Shown here: positions 27,074 to 35,401 of the stretch, one piece after another
How the letters are laid out: the number at the start of each line of letters is the position of its first letter
Numbering within the stretch: the stretch's first letter is position 1
NCBI GenBank assembly: GCA_963788935.1
Contig: CAWBIM010000008.1
Location: forward strand, 62,001-126,000
Direction of reading: 5' to 3'
Source: JAOPZW01 sp963788935
GTDB lineage: Bacteria; Actinomycetota; Thermoleophilia; Solirubrobacterales; Solirubrobacteraceae
DNA length: 64,000 bases
Notes under the pieces: model-generated
The model's input: the letters and a program-made list of their open reading frames with translations, nothing else
What the model was told of the DNA's origin: nothing
Database searches by the model: none
Made by a program: the position numbers and the translations under genes

Positions 27074-27606
27074 ACGGTCACCAGCGTGGCGTTCCCGATC
27101 TCGCGGCCGCCGTTCGTGTGGTCGCCGGTCGCGACGGCGAGGGCGAGGCGGATGCAGCCGCGGTGGCAGACGACGAGGGCCGGCAGGTCGGCGGCGCGGG
27201 CGCGGAGGTCGGCGAGCCCCGCCTGCACGCGGTCGGACTGCTCGGCGAACGACTCGCCGCCGGGGTAGCGGAAGGTCGGGTCGGAGATCTCGTAGCGGCG
27301 GAAGCCATCGGGGTCCTCGGCGCGGATCTCGGCGAACGAGCGGTCGGTCCAGTCGCCGGTGTCGGTCTCGGTGAAGCGCGCGTCCTCCTCGGGCGTGAGG
27401 CCGATCCGGGCCGCGACCACGCCGGCGGTCTCGCGCGCGCGCAGGAGCGGGCTGCACACGAGCGTGCGGACCTCGATGCCGGCGACGACCTCGGCGAGCG
27501 CGTGGGCCTGGGCCAGGCCGGTCTCGTCCAGGGGGACCGGGAGGTGGCCCTGGAAGCGGCCCTCCGCGTTGTAGGCCGTCTGCCCGTGGCGGGCCAGATG
27601 GATCAT
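27070..27606 (-). CDS. histidine phosphatase (phosphoglycerate mutase-like)
   Basis: 178-residue histidine phosphatase. The catalytic motif is HLARHGQTAYN (residues 3-13, His7). Further family residues are LVCSPLLRARETAG (Arg near 59), the acidic FTETDTGDWTDRSFAEI, PGGESFAEQSDRV and the second catalytic His in VVCHRGCIRLAL near 148. Substrates range from phosphoglycerate to phospho-sugars and phosphoproteins. Location in an envelope operon favours a sugar phosphate or an uncharacterised role. It sits 16 bases after the LytR_C gene and is coupled by GTGA to the next gene. Confidence 0.88.
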   Translation of the reverse strand: MIHLARHGQTAYNAEGRFQGHLPVPLDETGLAQAHALAEVVAGIEVRTLVCSPLLRARETAGVVAARIGLTPEEDARFTETDTGDWTDRSFAEIRAEDPDGFRRYEISDPTFRYPGGESFAEQSDRVQAGLADLRARAADLPALVVCHRGCIRLALAVATGDHTNGGREIGNATLVTV

Positions 27607-27622
27607 GGGACGGAGTTCGCCG

Positions 27623-28990
27623 CTAACGCGCCTGATCCGCCCCGACGCTCACGACGACGTCGGCGTCCTCTCCCGCCACGTTGCGCGTGTTGGTGTCCAG
27701 CCGCTGGACCGCGTCGCGCGGGATCCCGACGATCTTCGCGACCAGGAGGGCCGCGTCGCGCTGGTTCGGGCCGTAGAAGACGGCCGTCGCCGAGCGCGTC
27801 TGGTTCGTCGTGTCGTTGGTCACGACGCCCTGCTGGAACCCGGCCTTCGTGAGCTTGTCCGACGCGCTGCGGGCGAGGCCCGAGAACGTCGTGCCGTTGA
27901 GCACGGCGACGGTCACCTGGCCGCGGTTGACCTTCGTGCTCGCGCCGGCGGCGGCCCCGTTGGTCGAGCTCGCGGCCGGCGTGCTCGACGCGGAGGGCGG
28001 CGCGACGGTGTTCGGCAGGGGCTTGACCTTGGGGTCGTCGTCGCCGCTGAGCACGACCGTGAAGATGACGACCAGCGCGACCGCGATCACGACGAGCGAG
28101 CCGACGACCGTGGCGATGGTGCCGACGTTGCGCCCCCCGCCGCCGGCGCGGCGCGTGCGGCCCGCGGCCGTGCGGGGCGGGACCGTCGCCTGGTTGCCTG
28201 CGGCGCGCAGCGGCGCCGTGCGCGGTGCGGGCGGCGCCTGGCCCCGCGCGGCCGTCGCGGCGGCGGCACCGGCGGCCGTGCGCGCGCCGCCGCCGTTGAT
28301 CGCCGGGGGCGCGGCGGGACGAGCCTCAGGGGCGCCCGTGGCAGGCGGGGTCCCGGGCCGCGCCGGGCCGGCGGGAGCGGCAGTCGCGGGCGCGGGCGCG
28401 GACGGAGCGCTCGCGGGCGCGGCGGACGGGCCGTTCGGCGTCGGGGCGGGCAGGGTCGCGACCCCGCCCGCCGAGGACGGAGCGCCGCCGCCCGGACCGC
28501 CGGGCGCGGTGGCGGTCGCCGCGGCCCGCGCGCCCGCGGGGGTCGCCGCCGCGGTCGCGGCGACGGGCAGGCTCGACGGGGCGCCGGGCGCGCGGACGGG
28601 CTCGCCGGGCGCCGAGGTCGGGACGCCGGGCTGCGGCGTGCTCTGGGCCGGGGCGGCGGCGGGAGCGGGCGCGGGTGCCTTGGCGCCGTTGGTCGCGACC
28701 GCGGCGTTGGCCGCCGCGGGCACCGGGACGGGGGCGGCGGCGGGAGCGGCCTCGGGCTGCGCGAGCTTCTCCTCGGCCACGGCGACGGCGCGGGCCTCGA
28801 GCTCCGCGGCGCGCTCGGGCGCGCGTCCGGCCCACTCGCGCAGGCGCTTGACCTCGCGTGCCTGCGCGAAGTAGAGCAGGGACAGGACGCCCAGTCCGAA
28901 GACCGCGGCGACGCCCGCGTAGGCGCCGTACTGCTCGACCTTGGCCTGCAGCGAGAGGGCGGCTAGGAGTGCCGTCATGAAGGAGTCCAT
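27623..28990 (-). CDS. LytR C-terminal domain protein with Ala/Pro-rich linker
   Basis: About 455 residues. A short N-terminal helix (YAGVAAVFGLGVLSLLYFAQA) is followed by a charged region (VKRLREWAGRAPERAAELEARAVAVAEEKLAQPEA) and a very long low-complexity Ala/Pro/Gly linker. A second helix (NVGTIATVVGSLVVIAVALVVIFTVVL) precedes a LytR_C domain (VTVAVLNGTTFSGLARSASDKLTKAGFQQGVVTN...ATAVFYGP). LytR_C domains often accompany LCP enzymes that attach polymers to peptidoglycan, but no LCP catalytic domain is present. ATG at 28990 is chosen; 28978 is possible. It follows the PglF-like gene with almost no gap. Confidence 0.82.
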   Translation of the reverse strand: MDSFMTALLAALSLQAKVEQYGAYAGVAAVFGLGVLSLLYFAQAREVKRLREWAGRAPERAAELEARAVAVAEEKLAQPEAAPAAAPVPVPAAANAAVATNGAKAPAPAPAAAPAQSTPQPGVPTSAPGEPVRAPGAPSSLPVAATAAATPAGARAAATATAPGGPGGGAPSSAGGVATLPAPTPNGPSAAPASAPSAPAPATAAPAGPARPGTPPATGAPEARPAAPPAINGGGARTAAGAAAATAARGQAPPAPRTAPLRAAGNQATVPPRTAAGRTRRAGGGGRNVGTIATVVGSLVVIAVALVVIFTVVLSGDDDPKVKPLPNTVAPPSASSTPAASSTNGAAAGASTKVNRGQVTVAVLNGTTFSGLARSASDKLTKAGFQQGVVTNDTTNQTRSATAVFYGPNQRDAALLVAKIVGIPRDAVQRLDTNTRNVAGEDADVVVSVGADQAR

Positions 28991-28991
28991 G

Positions 28992-30935
28992 CTAGGGAAC
29001 GGGCCGTACGGTGGGCGCCTCACCCGGGTCGGCGGCGATCGGGCGGCGGGCGGAGAAGGCGCTCACGCGCGCCGCGAGCCCGGCCGCGTCGCCCTCGAGG
29101 ACGAGGAGCGCGATGTCGTCGAACATGGCGTCCGCCGCGGCCGGGTCGACCGGCTCGCGCTCGGCCCGCATGATCTTCTCGGCCGTCGTCGGCTGCTTGA
29201 GCTCGTTGGGGTTGAACAGGTCCTCGTGGAGCTTCTCGCCCGCGCGGCGGCCGACCTCCTCGATCGCGATGTCGACGTCCGGGCGCAGACCGGACAGCTC
29301 GATCATGTCCCGCGCGAGCTGCTCGATCGAGACGGCCTCGCCCATCTCGAGCACGAACACCTCGCCGCCCTGCCCCAGCGACGCCGCGCGGATGATGAGC
29401 TGGACGGCCTCGGGAATCGTCATGAAGTAGCGCGTCATGCGCTTGTCGGTGAGGGTCACCGGGCCGCCGAGCGCGATCTGGCGACGGAAGATCGGGACCA
29501 CGGAACCCGACGAGCCGAGGACGTTGCCGAAGCGCACAGTGGCGTACTTCGTCGCCGGCCAGCGCTTCCCCGCCGCCTCGACCGCGTATTCGGCCAGCGC
29601 CTTCGACGCGCCCATCACCGTCGCGGGCTGCACGGCCTTGTCCGTCGAGACCAGGACGAAGCGCGCGACGCCCGCCTCGCCGGCCACGCGCGTCATGAGC
29701 CGCGTCGCGAGCGCGTTGTTGCGGACGGCCTCGACCGGGTTGAGCTCCATGAGCTCGACGTGCTTGTACGCCGCGGCGTGGAAGACGACGGTCGGGCGGT
29801 GCTGGGCGAACACCTCGCGCATCCGCTCGCCCTCCTTGCAGTCCGCGAGGACGGCGGCGAGCACCGAGGGATGGACGTGGCGGTCGTCCTCGAGCTCGCG
29901 CTGGATGCGGAAGAGGTTCTCCTCGGCGTGGTCGATGAGGATCAGCCGCCGCGGCGCGACACGCGCGATCTGGCGGCAGAGCTCCGAGCCGATCGAGCCG
30001 CCCGCGCCGGTGACCATGACCGTCTCGCCGTTGAGATACGCGCCGACGCGGTCGAGCTCCATCCGCACCGGCTCGCGGCCGAGGACGTCCTCGACCTGGA
30101 CGTCGCGCACCTGGCGCACGACGGTCCCCGGCCCGGACTGCAGCAGCTCGAAGACCGTCGGCAGCGTACGCACCGGGATCCCGCGGCGGCGGCCCTCGCG
30201 CACGACCCGCGCCCGCAGCGTGCCCGGCGCCGACGGGATCGCGATCGTCAGCTCGTCGGGCTCCGCCTCGTCGAGGATCCGCCCGAGCTCCTCGGTCCGG
30301 CCGAGCACGCGGACGCCCTCGACCCGGATCCCGCGCTTCAGCGGGTCGTCGTCGACGAAGCCGACCGGGTCGATGTCGAGCTGCGGGTTGCGCAGCATCT
30401 CGCGCAGGACGAGCCGCCCGCCCTCGCCGGCGCCGACGATCAGCACGCGGCGGGCGCCCTTGCGCGGCCGGATGCCGCGCAGCGGCCCCTCGTACGCGAT
30501 GCGCGCGATGAATCGCGCCCCGCCCACGAAGGCCAGCGTGAGCAGGAAGAACAGGACGAGGACGCCGGTCGGGGCGGTCACCGCGACGGCCCCCGCGCGC
30601 GACCCGACGGTCACCGGGTGGGCGATGGCGATGAACCCGGCGAGGACGAGCGTCGTCGCCGCGACCGCCTCGACCACGCCGAGGTAGTCGCGGTGGCCCG
30701 TGTAGCGCCACTGCTTGACCTCGAGGCGCAGCAGCGTGAAGACGACGAGCGCCGCGACGACCACCCACACGATCGTCGCGTCGAACAGGCGGTCGTACTT
30801 CTCCGGGACGCCGGCGTCGAAGCGCAGTCGGAAGCTCAGGTAGTAGGCGGCCGCCACGAGCGCCCCATCGACCGCGAGCTGGACGAGGGAGTGCCGATGC
30901 AGAGGGAGAGCCGCCGAGCGCAGACGTCGGCGCAT
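28992..30935 (-). CDS. PglF/CapD-type nucleotide-sugar dehydratase, membrane bound
   Basis: 647-residue polysaccharide biosynthesis dehydratase/epimerase. Four N-terminal hydrophobic helices (residues about 10-135) anchor it. A CoA-binding-like Rossmann domain follows (RRVLIVGAGEGGRLVLREML). The catalytic SDR domain has VMVTGAGGSIGSELCRQI and ESFHPTVVFHAAAYKHVELMELNP-like text. The atypical active site MGASKALAEYAVEA replaces YxxxK with the SxK form seen in PglF/WbpM/FlaA1. Such enzymes make UDP-4-keto-6-deoxy-N-acetyl sugars. ATG at 30935 is used; a GTG six bases upstream is equivalent. It heads a six-gene leftward operon ending at 22255 and is divergent from the acetyltransferase gene. Confidence 0.92.
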   Translation of the reverse strand: MRRRLRSAALPLHRHSLVQLAVDGALVAAAYYLSFRLRFDAGVPEKYDRLFDATIVWVVVAALVVFTLLRLEVKQWRYTGHRDYLGVVEAVAATTLVLAGFIAIAHPVTVGSRAGAVAVTAPTGVLVLFFLLTLAFVGGARFIARIAYEGPLRGIRPRKGARRVLIVGAGEGGRLVLREMLRNPQLDIDPVGFVDDDPLKRGIRVEGVRVLGRTEELGRILDEAEPDELTIAIPSAPGTLRARVVREGRRRGIPVRTLPTVFELLQSGPGTVVRQVRDVQVEDVLGREPVRMELDRVGAYLNGETVMVTGAGGSIGSELCRQIARVAPRRLILIDHAEENLFRIQRELEDDRHVHPSVLAAVLADCKEGERMREVFAQHRPTVVFHAAAYKHVELMELNPVEAVRNNALATRLMTRVAGEAGVARFVLVSTDKAVQPATVMGASKALAEYAVEAAGKRWPATKYATVRFGNVLGSSGSVVPIFRRQIALGGPVTLTDKRMTRYFMTIPEAVQLIIRAASLGQGGEVFVLEMGEAVSIEQLARDMIELSGLRPDVDIAIEEVGRRAGEKLHEDLFNPNELKQPTTAEKIMRAEREPVDPAAADAMFDDIALLVLEGDAAGLAARVSAFSARRPIAADPGEAPTVRPVP

Positions 30936-30993
30936 CCGCACAGAGTAGCGGCGCAAACGGCGTCGCCCTCCGGCGGACAGGCATGCTTGGGCC

Positions 30994-32214
30994 ATGGAGA
31001 TCCGCCCCGTGAACAGCGACGAGTTCCCGGCCTTCCTGCGCACGACGGAGGGCGCGTTCCACGAGGACGTCAGCGACGACGACGTCGCGTCCTGGGCGAA
31101 GGTCTTCGAGCCCGAGCGCAGCCTGGCGGTCCTCGAGGACGGCGCGATGGTCGCGACCGCCGCCGCCTTGACCCGCGAGCTCACGCTCCCCGGGGCGCGG
31201 ATGAGCGTCGCGTGCATCACCGCGGTCGGCGTCCTGCCGACCCACCGCCGCCGCGGGCTGCTCACCGAGCTCATGCGCCGCCAGCTCGACGACGTGCGCG
31301 CCGCGGGTGAGTCCGTCGCGGCGTTGTGGGCGTCCGAGCCCGTGATCTACGGGCGCTTCGGCTACGGCCTGGCCGCGCGCCACGGCTTCGCCACGGTGCC
31401 GACGACCGGCGCGCGCCTGCGGGCCGGGCTCCCGGCGCCCGCCGGGCGGACCGTGCTCCTCGAGCCGGCCGACGCCGTCGAGCGGATCGCCCCGCTGTAC
31501 GACCGCGTCCGCCGCGAGCGCGTCGGCCACCTCGACCGCGCGGGCGCGTGGTGGGACCTGCGCGTCTACGACCCGGAGGCCCACCGTGCCGGGCGCGGCG
31601 CGCTGCGCGCCGCCGTCCACGAGGCGCCCGACGGGACCGTCGACGGCTATGCCCTGTACGGCGTGAAGCTCGACTGGGGCGAGGGCGGGCCGAACTCGGT
31701 CGTCATCGTCCGCGAGCTGGTCACCGACGGCCCCGCGGCGGTCGCCGGCGTCTGGTCCTACCTCCTCGGCCTCGACCTGACCCGCAGCATCGAGGCCTGG
31801 CCGTTCGCCCCCGATCTCCCGCCGAACGAGATCGTCGAGGGCCCGCAGCGCCCGCGCATGACGCTCGGGTCGAACCTGTGGGTCCGGCTCGTCGACGTCG
31901 GCGCGGCGCTGGCCGCCCGCACCTACAACGCGCCGTTCGCGGTCGTGTTCGAGGTCGAGGACGCCTTCTGCCCGTGGAACACCGGCCGCCACCGGCTCGT
32001 CTGGGACGGCGCCGTCGCCACCTGCGAGGCGACCGACGACGCCCCCGACCTCGCGCTCGGGGTCGGCGAGCTGGGCGCGGCGTACCTGGGCGGCCCGAGC
32101 CTCGCCGCGCTCGCGTCGGTCGGCCGCGTGCGCGAGCTGCGGGCGGGTGCGCTCGACCCGGTCTCGCTCGCGTTCCGGACCGCGCGCGAGCCGTGGTGCC
32201 CGGAGATGTTCTGA
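30994..32214 (+). CDS. Eis-like GNAT N-acetyltransferase
   Basis: 406-residue protein with the Eis architecture: two GNAT domains followed by an SCP2-like C-terminal domain. The N-terminal acetyl-CoA loop reads ITAVGVLPTHRRRGLLTELMRRQ (about 74-96). WASEPVIYGRFGYG is an Eis signature. The second domain has VDGYALYGV. The C-terminus (AVVFEVEDAFCPWNTGRHRLVWDG) resembles SCP2 and ends EPWCPEMF, providing the free carboxylate used as general base in Eis enzymes. These enzymes acetylate aminoglycosides or other amines; the natural substrate here is unknown. It is divergent from the PglF-like operon. Confidence 0.88.
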   Translation: MEIRPVNSDEFPAFLRTTEGAFHEDVSDDDVASWAKVFEPERSLAVLEDGAMVATAAALTRELTLPGARMSVACITAVGVLPTHRRRGLLTELMRRQLDDVRAAGESVAALWASEPVIYGRFGYGLAARHGFATVPTTGARLRAGLPAPAGRTVLLEPADAVERIAPLYDRVRRERVGHLDRAGAWWDLRVYDPEAHRAGRGALRAAVHEAPDGTVDGYALYGVKLDWGEGGPNSVVIVRELVTDGPAAVAGVWSYLLGLDLTRSIEAWPFAPDLPPNEIVEGPQRPRMTLGSNLWVRLVDVGAALAARTYNAPFAVVFEVEDAFCPWNTGRHRLVWDGAVATCEATDDAPDLALGVGELGAAYLGGPSLAALASVGRVRELRAGALDPVSLAFRTAREPWCPEMF

Positions 32215-32448
32215 GCGCCGCTCGCCACCGCCCGCACGCCCAGGCGGCCACTCCCATCGAACCGTCTGCGGGGCCGCAACGTCGGCGTGGCGCGATGGGC
32301 AGTCGCGCGGGGCGCCGTGCGCGGTTGCTGCGCCCGCGCAACGCCCGATGCTCGTTCTGCTTCTCAGAGAGACATTTCGCGCATCACCCTCCGCTCAGCG
32401 CCGACGCCCGGCGTGGCGCAGGCCCCGAGTCCGCGCAGAACGGCCCGG
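32215..32448. other. 234-bp convergent intergenic region without a recognised gene
   Basis: Lies between the 3' ends of the Eis-like gene and purM. It has a possible hairpin around GGTTGC and GCAAC near 32325-32345. A short stretch (GTGGCGCGATGGG near 32287-32299) matches the start of the repeat found at 38.8 and 52.3-52.8 kb, but the similarity does not continue. No open frame here looks coding. Confidence 0.5.
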
Positions 32449-33495
32449 TCAGGAGACGCCGGCGACCGCCACCCGGCCGGCCTCGCCCGTGACCGACCCG
32501 ATGCGCGCCGCGCCCGGGTGGTGCGCGCCGAGGATCGCCGCGGCCTCGTCGGCGCGGTCGTCCGGCACGATCGCGACGAAGCCGCAGCCCATGTTGAAGA
32601 CCTCCCACATCTCGGCGTCCGGGACGGCGCCGAGGCGCGCGACGAGGCCGAAGACCGGCGGCACCGGCAGCGGCGCCTCGACGGCGAAGCCGATCCGGCC
32701 GGGCCCGAGGCGCAGCAGGTTGTCCACACCGCCGCCGGTGATGTGCGCGAGCCCGCGCACGGGGACGTCCGAGCGCAGGAGGTCGAGGACCGCGCGCACG
32801 TAGATGACCGTCGGCTCGAGCAGCGCGTCGGCGACGCTCGCGCCGCCGAGCTCGGCCGGGCGGTCGTCGAGGGTCAGGCCGCCCTCGTCGAGCAGCGCGC
32901 GGCGGGCGAGCGTGTAGCCGTTGGAGTGCAGGCCGCTCGACGGGAGGCCGACGAGCGCGTCGCCGGGCGCCGCGGCGTCGCCGGTCACGATCGCGTCGAG
33001 CGGAACCGTCCCGATCGCGGTGCCGCAGAGGTCGAAGCCGTGCGGCGACGGGTGGCCGCGGATGAGCTCGGGCAGCACGGCGAGCTCCCCGCCCGGGATC
33101 TCGACGTTCGCCGCCTGCGCCCCGACCCGCAGGCCCTCGGCGATCCGCGCGAGCGCCGCCGGGTCGGCCTGCTCGACGGCGAGGTAGTCGAGCATCGCGA
33201 TCGGCTCGGCCCCGACGCAGATCACGTCGTTGACGTTCATCGCGATGCAGTCGATCCCGACGGTCTCGAGCCGGTCGGCCTGCTCGGCGACGACGATCTT
33301 CGACCCGACACCGTCGGTCGACATCGCGATCCCGAGGTTGTCGGCGACGCGCAGGACGCTCGCGTAGTGCCCGCTGCCCAGGACGGAGGCCGACGGCCGG
33401 TCGAGCTCGATCCGGCGCAGGACGCCGACGAGGGCGTCGACGGCGCGGTCGGCCTGACCCGTGTCGACGCCGGCGGCGGCGTACGCGTCGCTCAT
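32449..33495 (-). CDS. purM: phosphoribosylformylglycinamidine cyclo-ligase
   Basis: AIR synthetase, step five of purine synthesis: FGAM plus ATP gives AIR. The 348-residue protein begins MSDAYAAAGVDTGQADRAVDAL and has VLGSGHYASVLRV, the STDGVGSKIVVA core, IAMNVNDVICVGAEPIAMLDYLAVE, the PSSGLHSNGYTLAR motif, AHITGGGVDNLLRL and FNMGCGFVAIV. All are standard PurM signatures. I take the ATG at 33495; in-frame ATGs at 33504 and 33516 would overlap the divergent gene's start. No other pur gene is in the window, so it is an isolated member of the pathway. Confidence 0.96.
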   Translation of the reverse strand: MSDAYAAAGVDTGQADRAVDALVGVLRRIELDRPSASVLGSGHYASVLRVADNLGIAMSTDGVGSKIVVAEQADRLETVGIDCIAMNVNDVICVGAEPIAMLDYLAVEQADPAALARIAEGLRVGAQAANVEIPGGELAVLPELIRGHPSPHGFDLCGTAIGTVPLDAIVTGDAAAPGDALVGLPSSGLHSNGYTLARRALLDEGGLTLDDRPAELGGASVADALLEPTVIYVRAVLDLLRSDVPVRGLAHITGGGVDNLLRLGPGRIGFAVEAPLPVPPVFGLVARLGAVPDAEMWEVFNMGCGFVAIVPDDRADEAAAILGAHHPGAARIGSVTGEAGRVAVAGVS

Positions 33496-33514
33496 CGGCG
33501 TCATTGTGTCAGGC

Positions 33515-33874
33515 ATGGCAGAGGTCTCCGGCGCGTCCGCCCCGTCGCTCGACGGCCGCCGCTTCCAGTCGGTGGCGGAGGTCGACGGCGGCGACGTCGG
33601 GGCCGAGACGGTCTTCGAGTACGCCGAGCAGGACGGCGTGGTCCACGCGCGCTACGGCGGCGGGGCGGTCCGGCTCGGGTTCCTCGTGGGCACGCGCGCG
33701 GGCGACACGCTGCGCTTCCGCTACGCGCACGTGCGGCCCGACGGCGAGACCGCGACCGGGCGCTGCGAGTCGACGATCGAGGCGCTCGCGGACGGCCGCC
33801 TGCGCCTGCACGAGACGTGGGCGTGGGAGTCGCGCGAGGGCGCCGGCACGAGCGTCGTCGAGGAGGTCCTCTGA
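33515..33874 (+). CDS. small conserved protein (often labelled 'N-acetylglutamate synthase')
   Basis: 119-residue beta-rich protein. The pattern LDGRRFQSVAEVDGGDVGAETVFEYAEQDGVVHARYGGGAVRLGFLVG followed by LRFRYAHVRPDGETATGRCESTIEALADGRLRLHETWAWESREG recalls a family of about 110-residue Firmicute and actinobacterial proteins commonly annotated as N-acetylglutamate synthase. No GNAT motif is visible, so that label is doubtful. It may be a lipocalin-like ligand-binding barrel, but this is inference. It is divergent from purM and overlaps uppP's 3' side by none. Confidence 0.75.
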   Translation: MAEVSGASAPSLDGRRFQSVAEVDGGDVGAETVFEYAEQDGVVHARYGGGAVRLGFLVGTRAGDTLRFRYAHVRPDGETATGRCESTIEALADGRLRLHETWAWESREGAGTSVVEEVL

Positions 33875-33875
33875 C

Positions 33876-34694
33876 TCAGCGCGCCGCGCGCCGCCACACG
33901 AGCGCGGCGAGCGCGAGGCGGTAGGCGGCGTACGGCGCGAGCGAGCGGTCGCGCTCGACGGCGCGGATCAGGCGCACCGACCCGAGCGTCGAGACGAACG
34001 CCGCGCCGATCCCGGCCGCGAACGCGCCCGCCACGCCGCCCGGCAGACCGCGGCGCGCGAGCCGGACGCCCTTGAGCAGCGTCGCCCCGACGATGACCGG
34101 CAGCGCGACGTGGCGCGACAGCGCGTTCGCGTCCTCCCGGCGGAACCCGCGGGCGCGGGCCGCGGTGAGCGTCGCCCCGTTGCGCGAGACGCCGGGCACG
34201 AGCGCGCACGCCTGCGCGAGGCCGAGCGCGAGGGCGTCGGCGAGGCCCGCGTCCGTCCGCGCGCGCCGCTGCGGCGAGCGCGCGTCGGCGATCCACATCG
34301 CCGCCGCCCCGGCCGCGAGCCCGGCGGCGATCGTCGGCGGCGTCCCGAGCCGCCGCTCGATCGGCCGCTCGAGCGTGTACCCGATGATCGCGGGCGGCAC
34401 GAACGAGCCGACGACGAGCGAGATCCGGCGGCGGTCGAGCCCGCGGGCGGCGTCGGCGACCTCGTCGCGCAGCCCGACGAGCAGCGCGGCGGCCGTCCCG
34501 GCGTGCAGCGCGATCTCGAAGGCCTTGCGCAGCTCGGGATCGAGGTCGGGATAGGACCACCCGAGCAGCCACGGCACGAGCGTCGTGTGCGCCGACGAGG
34601 ACACCGGCAGCAACTCGGCAGGGCCGTGCAGCGCGCCGAGCGCGAGGGCGTGGGAGAGCTTCAGCCGCGACTGCGCGCTACGCGCCCGGCGCAT
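33876..34694 (-). CDS. uppP: undecaprenyl-diphosphatase UppP/BacA
   Basis: 272-residue integral membrane phosphatase that recycles undecaprenyl diphosphate to the monophosphate carrier used for peptidoglycan and surface polymers. The first conserved region is ALHGPAELLPVSSSAHTTLVPWLLGW, containing the acidic residue and SSS motif. The second is ALVPGVSRNGATLTAARARGF, the PGxSR phosphate-binding loop, here with Asn where Ser is common. About seven hydrophobic helices are present. The ATG lies 17 bases inside the DedA gene's 3' end, suggesting coupling. Placement next to DedA, itself linked to lipid-carrier recycling in recent work, is fitting. Confidence 0.88.
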   Translation of the reverse strand: MRRARSAQSRLKLSHALALGALHGPAELLPVSSSAHTTLVPWLLGWSYPDLDPELRKAFEIALHAGTAAALLVGLRDEVADAARGLDRRRISLVVGSFVPPAIIGYTLERPIERRLGTPPTIAAGLAAGAAAMWIADARSPQRRARTDAGLADALALGLAQACALVPGVSRNGATLTAARARGFRREDANALSRHVALPVIVGATLLKGVRLARRGLPGGVAGAFAAGIGAAFVSTLGSVRLIRAVERDRSLAPYAAYRLALAALVWRRAAR

Positions 34695-35346
34695 CCGCCG
34701 CGGCCTCGCGCGGGCGCTTGCGGTCGCGCCGGTTACGCACGACGAGGTAGACGACGCCGACGACGATGAGCGCGACGACCGCGTAGTCGACGTAGTGCAG
34801 GCTGTCCTTCCAGTCCTCCCACTTCGACCCGACCTCGCGGCCGATGAGGGCGAGCAGGAAGACCCACGGCAGGCAGCCCGCGAGCGTGAACGCGCTGAAC
34901 CGCCAGAACGGCATCCGCGCGACGCCGGCCGGCAGCGAGATGAACGTGCGGATGACCGGCAGCATGCGGGTGAAGAAGACCGTCGCGTCACCGTGGCGCT
35001 CGAACCAGCGGTCGGCCCACGCCAGGTGCGAGGGCTTGATGTGCAGCTTGCGCCCGTGCTTCTCGAGGATGTCCACGCGCCCGTAGTAGCCGACGCCGTA
35101 CGCGATCCACGACCCGACGAGGTTCGCGACCGCGCCGACGACGGTGACCTCGAGCAGGCTGTAGTGGCCCTCGGAGACGTTGAACCCGGCGAAGAGCATC
35201 GTCGCCTCGCTCGGCAGCGGGATGCACGCGCTCTCGAGCAGCATGAGGACGAACACGCCCGCCAGCCCGAGGTCGCCGACGACGTTCGTCGCGAAGCGGA
35301 CCAGCGGGTCCGTGAGCGAAGCCAGAGGGACCAGGAATGCCAGCAC
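34678..35346 (-). CDS. DedA family membrane protein
   Basis: 222-residue DedA/SNARE-associated family protein. Typical features are FVLMLLESACIPLPSEATMLFAGF near the N-terminus, GSWIAYGVGYYGR, WFERHGDATVFFTRMLPVIRTFISLPAGVARMPFWRFSAFTLAGCLPWVFLLALIG and a final helix before a basic tail. Acidic and Arg residues embedded in hydrophobic segments fit proton-coupled transport. DedA members act in membrane homeostasis and some flip undecaprenyl phosphate. The GTG at 35346 is chosen since coding character stops there and a palindromic promoter region follows. It is divergent from the DUF354 gene. Confidence 0.88.
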   Translation of the reverse strand: MLAFLVPLASLTDPLVRFATNVVGDLGLAGVFVLMLLESACIPLPSEATMLFAGFNVSEGHYSLLEVTVVGAVANLVGSWIAYGVGYYGRVDILEKHGRKLHIKPSHLAWADRWFERHGDATVFFTRMLPVIRTFISLPAGVARMPFWRFSAFTLAGCLPWVFLLALIGREVGSKWEDWKDSLHYVDYAVVALIVVGVVYLVVRNRRDRKRPREAAADAPGA

Positions 35347-35355
35347 GAGCCGTCC

Positions 35356-35374
35356 GAGGGTAGCGACTACCCTC
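35356..35374. promoter_or_regulatory. palindromic operator/promoter between dedA and DUF354 genes
   Basis: A perfect inverted repeat, GAGGGTAG-CGA-CTACCCTC, lies in the 55 bases between the two divergent starts. Each arm reads TACCCT outward, a -10-like hexamer on both strands. The left copy ends ten bases from the dedA GTG and the right copy ends 28 bases from the DUF354 GTG. It could be one regulator site controlling both directions, or two facing promoters. Confidence 0.45.
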
Positions 35375-35401
35375 CCGGCGAATGCCACCGCTCCTCGCCC
35401 C

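Noticed and set aside
32280..32345. A fourth copy of the repeat
   Set aside because: Similarity is limited to about 13 bases and the terminal stem and inner arms are missing.
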